Source of the DNA: Nocardia pseudobrasiliensis NBRC 108224
Lineage (GTDB): Bacteria > Actinomycetota > Actinomycetes > Mycobacteriales > Mycobacteriaceae
DNA: 50,726 bases
Direction of reading: 5' to 3'
Assembly (NCBI RefSeq): GCF_001613105.1
Contig: NZ_BDBS01000007.1
Location: forward strand, 1 to 50,726
The notes beneath the pieces were generated by a model. It saw nothing but the letters and a program-made list of their open reading frames with translations, did not search any database and had not been told where the DNA came from. Below, piece by piece: positions 8,311-16,684 of the stretch (the stretch's first letter is position 1; every line of letters starts with the position of its first letter). The position numbers were made by a program, and so were the translations under genes.

Positions 8311-8757
8311 CTACCGGTTCGGCGCGACCGGAGCGTCCGGCGCCCGCCGGAAGGAGAAGTACCGGTGTCCGAAGAAGGTGGCCACCGCCACCAGACCCAT
8401 CACCGCCACGGTCGCCGGTGTTTCGGGCAGCCGCCATACGCCGACCGCCAGCTGCACACCCACCGTATTCAACAGCAGCCCACCGGAATTCACCAGTACG
8501 AACCGCAGGAAATCGCGCAGCAGCTGCCCCCGCACGCGGAACACCAGGGTGCGATGGGCGACGAAGGCGAACACGATGCTGACGCAGTAGGCCAGCACCA
8601 CCGCGACCGCGGGTGGCCACCGATCGTCGAGCACCTTCAGCCAGAACACCGTCAGCGCCATACCCAGCACCGTATTGGCGACGCCGACCATCGCGAACGC
8701 GATCTCCTGGCGGCGGATCAGGCGTAGCAGCAGGCCCGCCTCCGGGGCCTGATTCAC
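8311..8757 (-). CDS. GtrA-family membrane protein
   Basis: The product has 148 residues from the GTG at 8757, which overlaps the stop of the upstream gene (GTGA); longer open frames were rejected. Four transmembrane segments are predicted, with the GtrA pattern FAMVGVANTVLGMALTVFWL, CVSIVFAFVAHRTLVF, FVLVNSGGLLLNTVGVQL and FFGHRYFSFRR. GtrA proteins are thought to flip polyprenyl-phosphate sugars across the membrane. The GtrB-like glycosyltransferase encoded divergently at 11071 would make such a lipid-linked sugar, so the two probably work together. Confidence 0.88.
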   Translation of the reverse strand: MNQAPEAGLLLRLIRRQEIAFAMVGVANTVLGMALTVFWLKVLDDRWPPAVAVVLAYCVSIVFAFVAHRTLVFRVRGQLLRDFLRFVLVNSGGLLLNTVGVQLAVGVWRLPETPATVAVMGLVAVATFFGHRYFSFRRAPDAPVAPNR

Positions 8758-10979
8758 GAGACCGCTTCCGCCAGTTCGCGTTCGGATTCGCCGGTGGCCT
8801 CGGTCGGCGACGGATCGTCGCGGCGACGACGCGAGCGGATGTACAGCCACTGCATGATGCCGAGTCCGAGCAGTCCGGCGATCGCGCTCGCGATACCGAT
8901 CTTCCAGCCCGGCGGCCGCCAGCTGACATCGAGGACGGCATTGTCGGTGCCCGCCGGAATATTCACCGCGACAAAGGATTTCGCGACCGTGGTGAAATCG
9001 ATCGGCTTACCGTTGAGCGTCACCCGATATCCCGGCCAGCCCAGCCGCGCGAACACCACGCGCCCGCCCTCGGCCGAACTCACCCGCACCCGGCTGGTGG
9101 TATCCGATTCCGAGATCGAGTCGGCGGTGACGCCGCTGACGTCGGCGACGCGGCCGTTGACACCCGAGATCGGGCCACCCTCGCGTTCGAGGACCCGGAT
9201 GTAGCGCTCGTGGCCGGGATAGTCGACCCACTTCCAGCCCTCGGGCGCGGGATGGTCACCCGCCTCGGGGAACATGGCTCGCTGCAGCACCACCCGGTCC
9301 AGCTTCATCAGATCCACCGGCGCGCGGCCGGTGGTCGCCTCGGGGGTGAACAGCCGCCGGAACGCGTCCGGGCAGACGCTGGAATCCCAGCGCATGCACA
9401 GCATTTCGCCGAACCAGTAGTGCCCGTTGGGCGTGTAGCCGTTGACGTAGTGCAGGTTCAGGTCCTTGGCGTAATTGCCGAAAACCAGTGAGCCGTAGGC
9501 GCCCTGCAGCGTGCGTTCGTTGGGCTGTAGGAGCCCGCGGTCGCCGAGCTGGATGGTCAGGCCGTCGAATTTCGGGAACGCCGCCTTGGCCTCGGAGCGG
9601 TTGGTCGGCAGATTCCAGCTCATCGGATTCGGTTGCGCCCCACGCACCTGCGCGTAGGCGATCGGGAACATCGCCACGATCGTCAGCACCACCGCCGCGG
9701 CCGTACCCCTGGTGCGGCCGAGCCAGATCACGCCCGCGCCGAGCGCGGCAACCACCACGGCCGACAGCAGATGCCAGACCACATCGTGCGGATCGGCGGA
9801 GAAGGTGCGCACCCACAGCAGCCCGATCAACACCAGGCCCGCGATCCCGCGACTGCGCCAATTCGAGAAGGTGCCGAACCGGCCGAGCAGCACGCACACC
9901 AGCACCAGCAGGCCCAGCGCCAGCATCGGCAGCACGCGCGCGGGCCAGCGCAGCGGACCGACCGTGCCCGGTCCGGCCGTCCACATCAGGAACATGGTCG
10001 CGAACAGCGCCACCGCCGTCAGTTCCCGCCACGCCGCGCGAGCCTTACCCCAATCGACGAAGGCCAGCGCCGGGATCAGGAACCAGGCGATATAGGTCAT
10101 GGGCAGCGGCTGGATATAGCCCCACCAGGAATTGAACGCGGGCAGCGTGGAGGGCAGGCTGGCATTCAGCGATTCCGACCAGGGCACGGTGAGGAACTGG
10201 TCGTTGTTGATCTGCGAGGTGCCGCGCCAGCTCACCTTGGCCGAGAGCATGCTCGGCAGATAGGTCATCAGACCGGCCAGGCCCGCGAATCCGGCCACCA
10301 CCGCCAGGCGCACGATCGGCTGCCATTTGCGTTGGTGGACAAGCTCACCCACCGCGACGGCCACCAGCATCAGCGCCGATTCCACGGCCGGGAAGACATA
10401 TTCCACCGAGATCGCCAGATAAAGGAAGACGAACACCGGAATCGGCCCGCCCTTACCGCGCGCGTAGCGCACCGAGGACGCCCAGGCGTGCACCATCCAC
10501 GCGGTACCGGTCAGTGAGGTGACCCAGCTGGCCTGATCGAAGAACAGGAACCAGCCGGTGAGCGGAAAGGCGATGCCCGCCACCGCCGCCCACTGCACGC
10601 GCCCGCCGTAGGCCAGGCACACCCGGTACACGCCCAGCGCGGCGATGATCGCGAAGATCAGTTTCACGATGGTCGCGTAGACCGCGAGATTGTCGACCGA
10701 GGGCGCGATCAGATCGATCAGCAGCTGCGGCGGGTTGAACAGCCCCGCCTCCTCCATCGTGTAGTTACCGGTCATCCACTGCTCGGGGATGAGCACCGGC
10801 AGATGGCCCTCGCGGAGATAGCGACCGAGCATCACCCACAGGGGGGTGTATTGGGATTCGGTGTCATCGGTGTAGAAATGTCTCGCGTTGGCGAGTAGGA
10901 CCGCGACATATCCGGCGACCACCCCGACGGCGGTGATCGCACCCCATCGATACACGTCTCTACGCGGACTTTCCACCAC
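8754..10979 (-). CDS. Large YfhO/GT-C-like membrane protein
   Basis: The 741-residue product has about a dozen transmembrane segments over residues 1-460, an extracytoplasmic domain (about 465-695) and a last transmembrane helix near 700-720, then a charged cytoplasmic tail. The early loop FYTDDTESQYTPLWVMLGRYLREGHLPVLIPEQW resembles the first extracellular loop of GT-C type glycosyltransferases and YfhO proteins, which use lipid-linked sugars as donors to decorate wall polymers. Together with GtrA (overlapping) and the divergent GtrB-like enzyme it suggests glycosylation of a surface polymer. The exact acceptor is unknown. Confidence 0.7.
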   Translation of the reverse strand: MVESPRRDVYRWGAITAVGVVAGYVAVLLANARHFYTDDTESQYTPLWVMLGRYLREGHLPVLIPEQWMTGNYTMEEAGLFNPPQLLIDLIAPSVDNLAVYATIVKLIFAIIAALGVYRVCLAYGGRVQWAAVAGIAFPLTGWFLFFDQASWVTSLTGTAWMVHAWASSVRYARGKGGPIPVFVFLYLAISVEYVFPAVESALMLVAVAVGELVHQRKWQPIVRLAVVAGFAGLAGLMTYLPSMLSAKVSWRGTSQINNDQFLTVPWSESLNASLPSTLPAFNSWWGYIQPLPMTYIAWFLIPALAFVDWGKARAAWRELTAVALFATMFLMWTAGPGTVGPLRWPARVLPMLALGLLVLVCVLLGRFGTFSNWRSRGIAGLVLIGLLWVRTFSADPHDVVWHLLSAVVVAALGAGVIWLGRTRGTAAAVVLTIVAMFPIAYAQVRGAQPNPMSWNLPTNRSEAKAAFPKFDGLTIQLGDRGLLQPNERTLQGAYGSLVFGNYAKDLNLHYVNGYTPNGHYWFGEMLCMRWDSSVCPDAFRRLFTPEATTGRAPVDLMKLDRVVLQRAMFPEAGDHPAPEGWKWVDYPGHERYIRVLEREGGPISGVNGRVADVSGVTADSISESDTTSRVRVSSAEGGRVVFARLGWPGYRVTLNGKPIDFTTVAKSFVAVNIPAGTDNAVLDVSWRPPGWKIGIASAIAGLLGLGIMQWLYIRSRRRRDDPSPTEATGESERELAEAVS

Positions 10980-11070
10980 GATTGACAGACCCTACAGGGC
11001 GCGGGGAGCGCCTGGACAGCGTGTTAGAGTTCACGCCGCGCGCACCCGCCGTCGAAAGTCGAACCAGCTG

Positions 11071-12153
11071 ATGTCGATTCCCTCCGTACAGTCGCCGCAT
11101 CCGACGACCGAGCATGTCAACGGCCATCGCCGCGTACATGCCGTGTCCGTTGTGGTGCCGGTGTATCGCGGTGAGCAGACGATCGCCGGACTGGTCGAGG
11201 AATTACACGAGTTGGGCCGGCCCACCACGACCGCCGACGGCAATATCTTCGCCGTCGAGGAGATCGTGCTGGTACACGATCACGGTCCCGATCGTTCCGA
11301 TGTGGTGCTGCAGCAGCTCGATCGCGACTACGAACGTGTGCGGGTGGTCTGGCTGAGCCGCAACTTCGGCCAGGACGCGGCGACGATCGCGGGTATGGCG
11401 GCCGCGAGCGGGCAGTGGATCGTCACGATGGACGAGGACGGGCAGCACGATCCCGGCTTCATCGGGACCTTCATCGATACCGCGCTGGCGCAGCGGGCCG
11501 ATCTGGTCTATTCCAAACCGACCAACACCCGGCCGCACGGATTCCTGCGCAATCTCACCTCCCGCGGCGCGAAGCTGGTGCTGGCCTCGCTGTTCGCCTT
11601 CCCGGATTCGACGCGGTTCGAAAGCTATCGGCTGATCCGCGGTCCGATCGCGCGGCAGTTGGCCGAGGTCGCCTCCAACGGCGTATATCTGGACGTGGCG
11701 CTGACCTGGGTGGTGGACAACACCGCGCAGGCGCCGGTGGTGTTGCGCGCGGAGGGGCGCGAGGAGTCCGGCTACAACTACCGGCGGCTGTTCTCGCTGT
11801 TCTGGAAGATGGTGCTGTGCAGCGGAACTCGCGGTCTGCGGTTGGTGAGCATGCTCGGGGTGACGCTGGCGCTGGCAGGGCTGGTGGTCGCGGGAATCAT
11901 CGTGTGGCAGAAGACCTTCGGGCACGGCAACAATCCCGAGGGCTGGGCATCGACGATCGTGGTGTTGCTGCTGGTGTCGGGGGCGATTCTGTTCTCGCTC
12001 GGGTTGATCGCCGAGTATCTGGGGGTGGCGCTGCATGTCCTGGTGGGCAAACCGCTGTATCTGACGGTAGATTCGCCGACACCGCGTCCCGAACCGCAGG
12101 CGCGCGCGTCGTCGGATTCCGCAGCGATCGGAGGGTATGTCCCGCGTGACTGA
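11071..12153 (+). CDS. GtrB/ArnC-like polyprenyl-phosphate glycosyltransferase (GT2)
   Basis: The product has 360 residues. The GT2 domain (about 25-240) shows VSVVVPVYRGEQTI, the nucleotide-sugar site VLVHDHGPDRS, WLSRNFGQDAATIAGM and the metal-binding MDEDGQHDPGF. Two C-terminal transmembrane helices (about 255-280 and 290-320) anchor it. Such enzymes transfer a sugar to polyprenyl phosphate on the cytoplasmic face. The ATG at 11071 was chosen over the upstream open frame, which overlaps the divergent gene. Its 3' end overlaps the WecE-like aminotransferase start by 17 bp, so the two are coupled. Confidence 0.88.
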   Translation: MSIPSVQSPHPTTEHVNGHRRVHAVSVVVPVYRGEQTIAGLVEELHELGRPTTTADGNIFAVEEIVLVHDHGPDRSDVVLQQLDRDYERVRVVWLSRNFGQDAATIAGMAAASGQWIVTMDEDGQHDPGFIGTFIDTALAQRADLVYSKPTNTRPHGFLRNLTSRGAKLVLASLFAFPDSTRFESYRLIRGPIARQLAEVASNGVYLDVALTWVVDNTAQAPVVLRAEGREESGYNYRRLFSLFWKMVLCSGTRGLRLVSMLGVTLALAGLVVAGIIVWQKTFGHGNNPEGWASTIVVLLLVSGAILFSLGLIAEYLGVALHVLVGKPLYLTVDSPTPRPEPQARASSDSAAIGGYVPRD

Positions 12154-13279
12154 CCGCATCATCTTCAGCCGGCCCTTCCGGGCCGCGCGCGAGCTGGCCA
12201 ACCTCGAGACCGTGTTGTCGTCGGACCACAGTCACGGCGACGGCGAGTTCACCGCGGCGGCCACCGCGAAGTTGCGCTGTATCACCGGGGCGCCGCACGC
12301 GCTGCTGACCACCTCGTGCACACACGCGCTGGAACTGGCGGCCCTGCTGCTGGACCTCGGGCCCGACGACGAGGTCATCGTGCCCAGCTTCGCGTTCACC
12401 TCCACCGCGACGGCCATGGCGCTGCGCGGGGCGACATGTGTCTTCGCCGATATCGATGAGCACGGCAATATCGACCCCGATTCGGTGGCCGCGGCGATCA
12501 CCGATCGCACCAAGGCCATCACGCTGATCCACTACGGTGGCGTAGCCGCGGAGATGGACCGGCTGCTCGAGATCGCCGGGGCGCACGGGCTGGCGATCGT
12601 GGAGGACAACGCGCACGGGCTGGGCGGCAGCTGGCGCGGCCGCCCACTGGGCAGTATCGGCACCGCGGGCGCGCTGAGCTTCCACGACACCAAGAATGTG
12701 CACTGCGGCGAGGGCGGGGCGATCCTGCTCTCCGACGAGATCCTGATGGCCCGCGCGGAGATCATTCGCGAGAAGGGCACCGACCGGGCGCGGTTCCTGC
12801 GCGGCGCGGTCGACAAGTACTCCTGGCAGGACATCGGCTCGAGCTACCTGCCCAGTGAACTCAACGCCGCGGTCCTCGACGCCCAGCTGAGCGAATTCGA
12901 CACCATCCAGGCGGGCCGCTTCCGCGTCTGGAACGCCTACGCCGCGGCCCTGCCCGCCTGGGCCGCCCGCAACGACATCCGTCTGATGGAAGTCCCCGCC
13001 GACCGCGAACACACCGCGCACCTCTACTACCTGCGCACCCCCACCGAGCAAACCCGCGACGCGCTCATCGATCACCTACGCGCCCAAGGCATCTCGGCCC
13101 CCTTCCACTACGTCCCCCTGGACTCCAGCCCAGCGGGCCTCAAACTCGGCCGCACACCCCACCCGTGCGTGAATACCGCCGAGTTCTCCAGCACGCTGAT
13201 CCGCCTGCCCCTGTGGCCGGACCTGTCGGATGCCCAGATCGCCCGAGTCATCGAGGGCGTCACCGCGTTCACGATCTGA
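12137..13279 (+). CDS. DegT/DnrJ/EryC1-type sugar aminotransferase, WecE/RffA-like
   Basis: This 380-residue PLP enzyme has TTSCTHALELAALLL, VPSFAFTSTATAMALRGATCVFADID, VEDNAHGLGG and the PLP-lysine segment SFHDTKNVHCGEGGAILLSD (Lys near residue 190). The last segment is close to WecE, which makes dTDP-4-amino-4,6-dideoxygalactose (TDP-fucosamine). Coupled to the GtrB-like transferase, it suggests that an amino-deoxy sugar is made and placed on a lipid carrier. The other sugar-nucleotide genes are not in the window. A strong inverted repeat follows its stop. Confidence 0.87.
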   Translation: MSRVTDRIIFSRPFRAARELANLETVLSSDHSHGDGEFTAAATAKLRCITGAPHALLTTSCTHALELAALLLDLGPDDEVIVPSFAFTSTATAMALRGATCVFADIDEHGNIDPDSVAAAITDRTKAITLIHYGGVAAEMDRLLEIAGAHGLAIVEDNAHGLGGSWRGRPLGSIGTAGALSFHDTKNVHCGEGGAILLSDEILMARAEIIREKGTDRARFLRGAVDKYSWQDIGSSYLPSELNAAVLDAQLSEFDTIQAGRFRVWNAYAAALPAWAARNDIRLMEVPADREHTAHLYYLRTPTEQTRDALIDHLRAQGISAPFHYVPLDSSPAGLKLGRTPHPCVNTAEFSSTLIRLPLWPDLSDAQIARVIEGVTAFTI

Positions 13280-13286
13280 CCCTGTA

Positions 13287-13314
13287 GCCCGGCCTCGCGG
13301 CCGTCAGGCCGGGC
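13287..13314. terminator. Inverted repeat between convergent genes
   Basis: GCCCGGCCT (13287-13295) and AGGCCGGGC (13306-13314) form a perfect 9-bp stem with a 10-base loop. It lies 8 bp after the aminotransferase stop and 11 bp before the stop of the convergent fusion gene, so it could end transcription from both sides. No long U-tract follows, as is usual in actinobacteria. Confidence 0.65.
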
Positions 13315-13324
13315 GGCGGGGGCG

Positions 13325-16270
13325 TCAGTCGAGCAGGTCGTCCAGGGCCTCTTGGGTGAGGATCTCGTAGGACTCCGTTGTTCGGTTGTAGCGCCAGGTG
13401 TTTTCGCTGGGCTCCAGTTTCACCGCGGCCTGGACTGCTCGGGTGGAAGGGCGGAAGGAAGAGCTGCGGGGAATTTCGTCTACCAGGTAGACGAGGTCGG
13501 GGCGTTGGGAGGGGGCCAGGGGGCGGAGGCATTCGGTGATGTCTTTGGGTTGGAGGCGGAAGCCTTCGCGGATGCTGACCGCGGCTACCGCGAGGGTTTT
13601 GCCGGTGGTGTGGAGGGCGAAGGCCACTTCCATATCGACGGCGGTGATGTCGTTGAGGGCGTCGACCACCGGTTGGGTGTAGACGGGGCCGCGGTCGGTG
13701 CGGATGACCGTGTCGCGGCGGTCCATGAGCCAGTAGTCGCCGTCGCTGTCGCGGCGGAACAGGTTTTCCGTGGGCATCCAGGCGTCGCCGGGGGTGAACA
13801 CCCCGCGCAGGCCGCCCTGGGAGATGTCGACCGTTTCGGCGGCCTTGCCGATCAGCAGCCCAACCTCGTTGTCGGCGGCACGGCGCGCGAAACCCTGTGC
13901 GTCGGTGACGATCTCGCCGGTCTCGACGTCGTAGGAGATCAGCTCCACCCGCGCGGTCCCGGGCACCGGACGGCCCTTGCAACCCTTCTTCACCCCGGCC
14001 ACATTGGCCAGCACCACATCGCCCTCGATGGAGGCGTAGAACTCCAGAACCCGTGCGGGAGCGAAACGTTCGGTGGTCCGCCGCCACAGCCCGGTGGGCA
14101 TGCCGGAGCCGATGAACAACCGGATCGGATGCGAATGCCCGTTGGGGAAGGTGTCCGCGTCGAGAATGTCGCGCAACATCGTCCAGGTGTAGGTCACGAC
14201 GGTGACCCCGTACCGATGCACCTCCTCGGCGAAACCCGCCGGATCCAGCGAGCGCGCCAGCGCGATCCGGCTGCCACCGGCCACCGCACCGCCCAGGCTC
14301 ACCAGCAGCCCGGACGAATGATGCAGCGGCGCAAGGCAGTACACGGTATCGCGACGATCCAGATCGGCCGAGGTCGCGGTGCCGAACGCCGACAGCGCCC
14401 AGCGATGATTGGTGATGTATTTGACCTCGAGCTTGTCCCCGGTCCCGGTCACCAGCATGAACGCCAGCTCCCGCGCCAGCCCCGGATCCGGCCGGAACCA
14501 GCCCGGCAGCACCACCTTCGACGGATCGATCTGCTCGAGGTCGACCACATCCCCGTCCAGTGGCACATCCAGCCCCCGCGCGTCACCGCCGCCGAGCACC
14601 AGTACCCGCGCCCCGGTGGCGCACGCATCGCGCAGATTCTCCGGATCGGAGATGATCGTGCGCGCGCCGGTCAACTCCACGACCCGGTCGAGTTCACTGC
14701 CCGGCGCGAGCATGACCGCCACCGCGCCCAGCCGCGAGAGAGCCGCGACCGCGGCCAGCGCACTGGGCCGCGTCTCCATCAGCACCCCGACCCGCACGGC
14801 GGGCCGCACACCCACCGAGATCAGCCCGCGCACCACATTGTCGATGCGCACATTGACCGCGGCATTGGTGTGCACGCGATCGTCGAACAGGAACAGCTCC
14901 CCCAGCGGCGCCCGCCGCGACTGCTCGGACAGCAAGCGCCCCAGCGAAATTCGGGTATGCGGTTGAATCATGCCCAGCCGGGTCAGCCGCGGCAGCGCCC
15001 GCGCCGCCTCACCGCCGAGCTCGAGCGATCCACGCACCGCGTTGCTCGCGATCCCGCCCAGCGCCGCGCCCAGCCCCGCGCCGGTTTCGGCCAGCGAGGC
15101 CGCGGTGTGCACCACCCGGGTGGCCGCCGAGCGCTGCCGGTTGGCGGGCTCGTGTTCGGTCATGGGCACGATCTGCTCGGCCGGTTCCCCCACCCCGGCC
15201 AGCCAGTTCACCCAGTCGCGCACCAGCGGCCAGGTGTGATTGGTGGCCATACTGCCCGCGACCAGGCCGAAGTGCCCGGCAACCAGTGATACCTCATAGA
15301 CATCGGCATTGGGCGCCGCGCGCAGAATGCCGCGCACGGCCGCGGGCTGCCCGATATCGTCGACCTCTCCGACGAATGCCAGGATCGGGCATTTCAACTC
15401 CGCCAGCGAGACCGGCTGATCGCGAATCACGAAGCCGCCCAGCATCAATCGGTTGTGCACCACGAACTGCCGCAGCAGATCCGCCGCGGCCGGACCGGCG
15501 TAGCCGACCCAGCCCTCCCGCTCGAGGAAGCGGCGCTGGCGCTCCTTGGGCAGCAGCGCCTCCCGATCGTGCAGCTGGCGCAGGAAGTCGAACCGCGCCT
15601 TGGCGGTCTTGACCGGATCGAGCATCTGGAAGCCCATCCGGACCATGGCGTCGGTGATCGGCAACCGGGTCAGCACATGATCGGCCACGAAATCGGCGAC
15701 CTCGGAGACCAGCCCGTGCGGCAGCCCGAACGGCAGCCCGGCCACCACGTCGACGGGACTGCCGAAGGTGACGATGCTCTCCACACCCTTGCCGTAGCGG
15801 AAGGCGGCGGTTTGATAGGCGAACATGCCGCCCTGGGAATAGCCCATCAGGTGGACACCGCGCCCGGTGAGCTCGTTGATCGTATCGATGGCGCTCGACA
15901 GGGCCAGCACATGATCGGCGAGATCGCGCTGCCAGCCGCCCTCCTCGGCGGCCGGGGAGCCGAAATCCACCACCCAGCAATCAATTCCGGAGCGGTGAAG
16001 AATACCGACCGCCCCGCCTTCGAGGTTCACATCGTAGATGTCGGCATTGACCATCAGCGGCGGCACGAGCACCGCGACGGGACGATCGGGGGTGGTGTCG
16101 TCGGGGAAGTAGTGCCGCAGCCGGTACATCCGCTTACGCTCGGTGACCTCGTACGGCGACGATTCGACATCGTGGGTGAGACCGCCGAACCGGATGACCT
16201 CGAGCCCGTTCTGCGCGGTCGCCATCAGCCGCTGCACCGAATCGACGACCGATTTCGTTGTGAACTTCAC
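13325..16270 (-). CDS. Alpha/beta-hydrolase (PhaC-like) fused to an acyl-CoA synthetase-like domain
   Basis: The product has 981 residues. The N-terminal half (about 1-375) is an alpha/beta hydrolase of the PHA synthase/depolymerase type with lipase box GYSQG (Ser145), an Asp in FVGEVDDIG and a His in VAGHFG. Ser replaces the Cys of true PHA synthases, so esterase action is likelier than polymer synthesis. The C-terminal half (about 440-975) resembles ANL acyl-CoA synthetases of the FATP/FadD type. However, the ATP-binding loop reads VTGTGDKLEVKYITNHRW rather than the usual TSGTTGxPK, so adenylation ability is uncertain. Other ANL segments (EFYASIEGD, WLMDRRDTVIRTD) remain. A role in lipid or storage-polymer metabolism is inferred. 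Confidence 0.82.
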   Translation of the reverse strand: MKFTTKSVVDSVQRLMATAQNGLEVIRFGGLTHDVESSPYEVTERKRMYRLRHYFPDDTTPDRPVAVLVPPLMVNADIYDVNLEGGAVGILHRSGIDCWVVDFGSPAAEEGGWQRDLADHVLALSSAIDTINELTGRGVHLMGYSQGGMFAYQTAAFRYGKGVESIVTFGSPVDVVAGLPFGLPHGLVSEVADFVADHVLTRLPITDAMVRMGFQMLDPVKTAKARFDFLRQLHDREALLPKERQRRFLEREGWVGYAGPAAADLLRQFVVHNRLMLGGFVIRDQPVSLAELKCPILAFVGEVDDIGQPAAVRGILRAAPNADVYEVSLVAGHFGLVAGSMATNHTWPLVRDWVNWLAGVGEPAEQIVPMTEHEPANRQRSAATRVVHTAASLAETGAGLGAALGGIASNAVRGSLELGGEAARALPRLTRLGMIQPHTRISLGRLLSEQSRRAPLGELFLFDDRVHTNAAVNVRIDNVVRGLISVGVRPAVRVGVLMETRPSALAAVAALSRLGAVAVMLAPGSELDRVVELTGARTIISDPENLRDACATGARVLVLGGGDARGLDVPLDGDVVDLEQIDPSKVVLPGWFRPDPGLARELAFMLVTGTGDKLEVKYITNHRWALSAFGTATSADLDRRDTVYCLAPLHHSSGLLVSLGGAVAGGSRIALARSLDPAGFAEEVHRYGVTVVTYTWTMLRDILDADTFPNGHSHPIRLFIGSGMPTGLWRRTTERFAPARVLEFYASIEGDVVLANVAGVKKGCKGRPVPGTARVELISYDVETGEIVTDAQGFARRAADNEVGLLIGKAAETVDISQGGLRGVFTPGDAWMPTENLFRRDSDGDYWLMDRRDTVIRTDRGPVYTQPVVDALNDITAVDMEVAFALHTTGKTLAVAAVSIREGFRLQPKDITECLRPLAPSQRPDLVYLVDEIPRSSSFRPSTRAVQAAVKLEPSENTWRYNRTTESYEILTQEALDDLLD

Positions 16271-16684
16271 GGTAGCTCCCAGCCCTTACCCTGCACGTGA
16301 CACCCATCACAGTCCCCTGCGCGTCCTGTTGAGCTTGCCACATCCCGAGCCTACTGCGCGCCCCGTGTGACGAGGCGCATTGGTCGCACGCGGCCGGGCG
16401 TGCGCTTCGTCACCGAGCGGGCCGCGGCGCGGTCACGGCGGCCAATCGACGCCGATTCGTTATAGCACAACGGATTTCGGGAGCTCTCGAGCGATTTCGC
16501 CGCGAACATCCGCTTCGGGGTCCTACCATCAATCTGCCGGAATGCATCGTCGCAGAAATCCGGAACGCACTGTCGCACACAACCATTCACTCGTGTCATT
16601 GAATTGCGGGCGCTCCAGCCCGCTCGTTCGCCATGGATAAAACCGTCCAGTTTTGGGCGGCCATCTCGAGGTGAGGACCGAGGC
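16271..16684. other. Divergent intergenic region upstream of the encapsulin operon
   Basis: These 414 bp separate two divergent genes and contain no convincing coding frame; open frames here are shadows of the encapsulin start or short. The region holds a large imperfect dyad (16368-16379 with 16401-16412, 11 of 12 paired), a nested hairpin (CGCACGC 16385-16391, GCGTGCG 16398-16404), a second hairpin GCGGGC (16606-16611) with GCCCGC (16618-16623), and a small AAAAC/GTTTT stem just before the ribosome site. A strong sigma-70 promoter was not evident. Confidence 0.55.

Noticed and set aside
9633..10517. 294-residue plus-strand ORF
   Set aside because: It is antisense to the YfhO-like gene and is rich in Arg, Gln and His without domains, which is typical of shadow frames in high-GC DNA.
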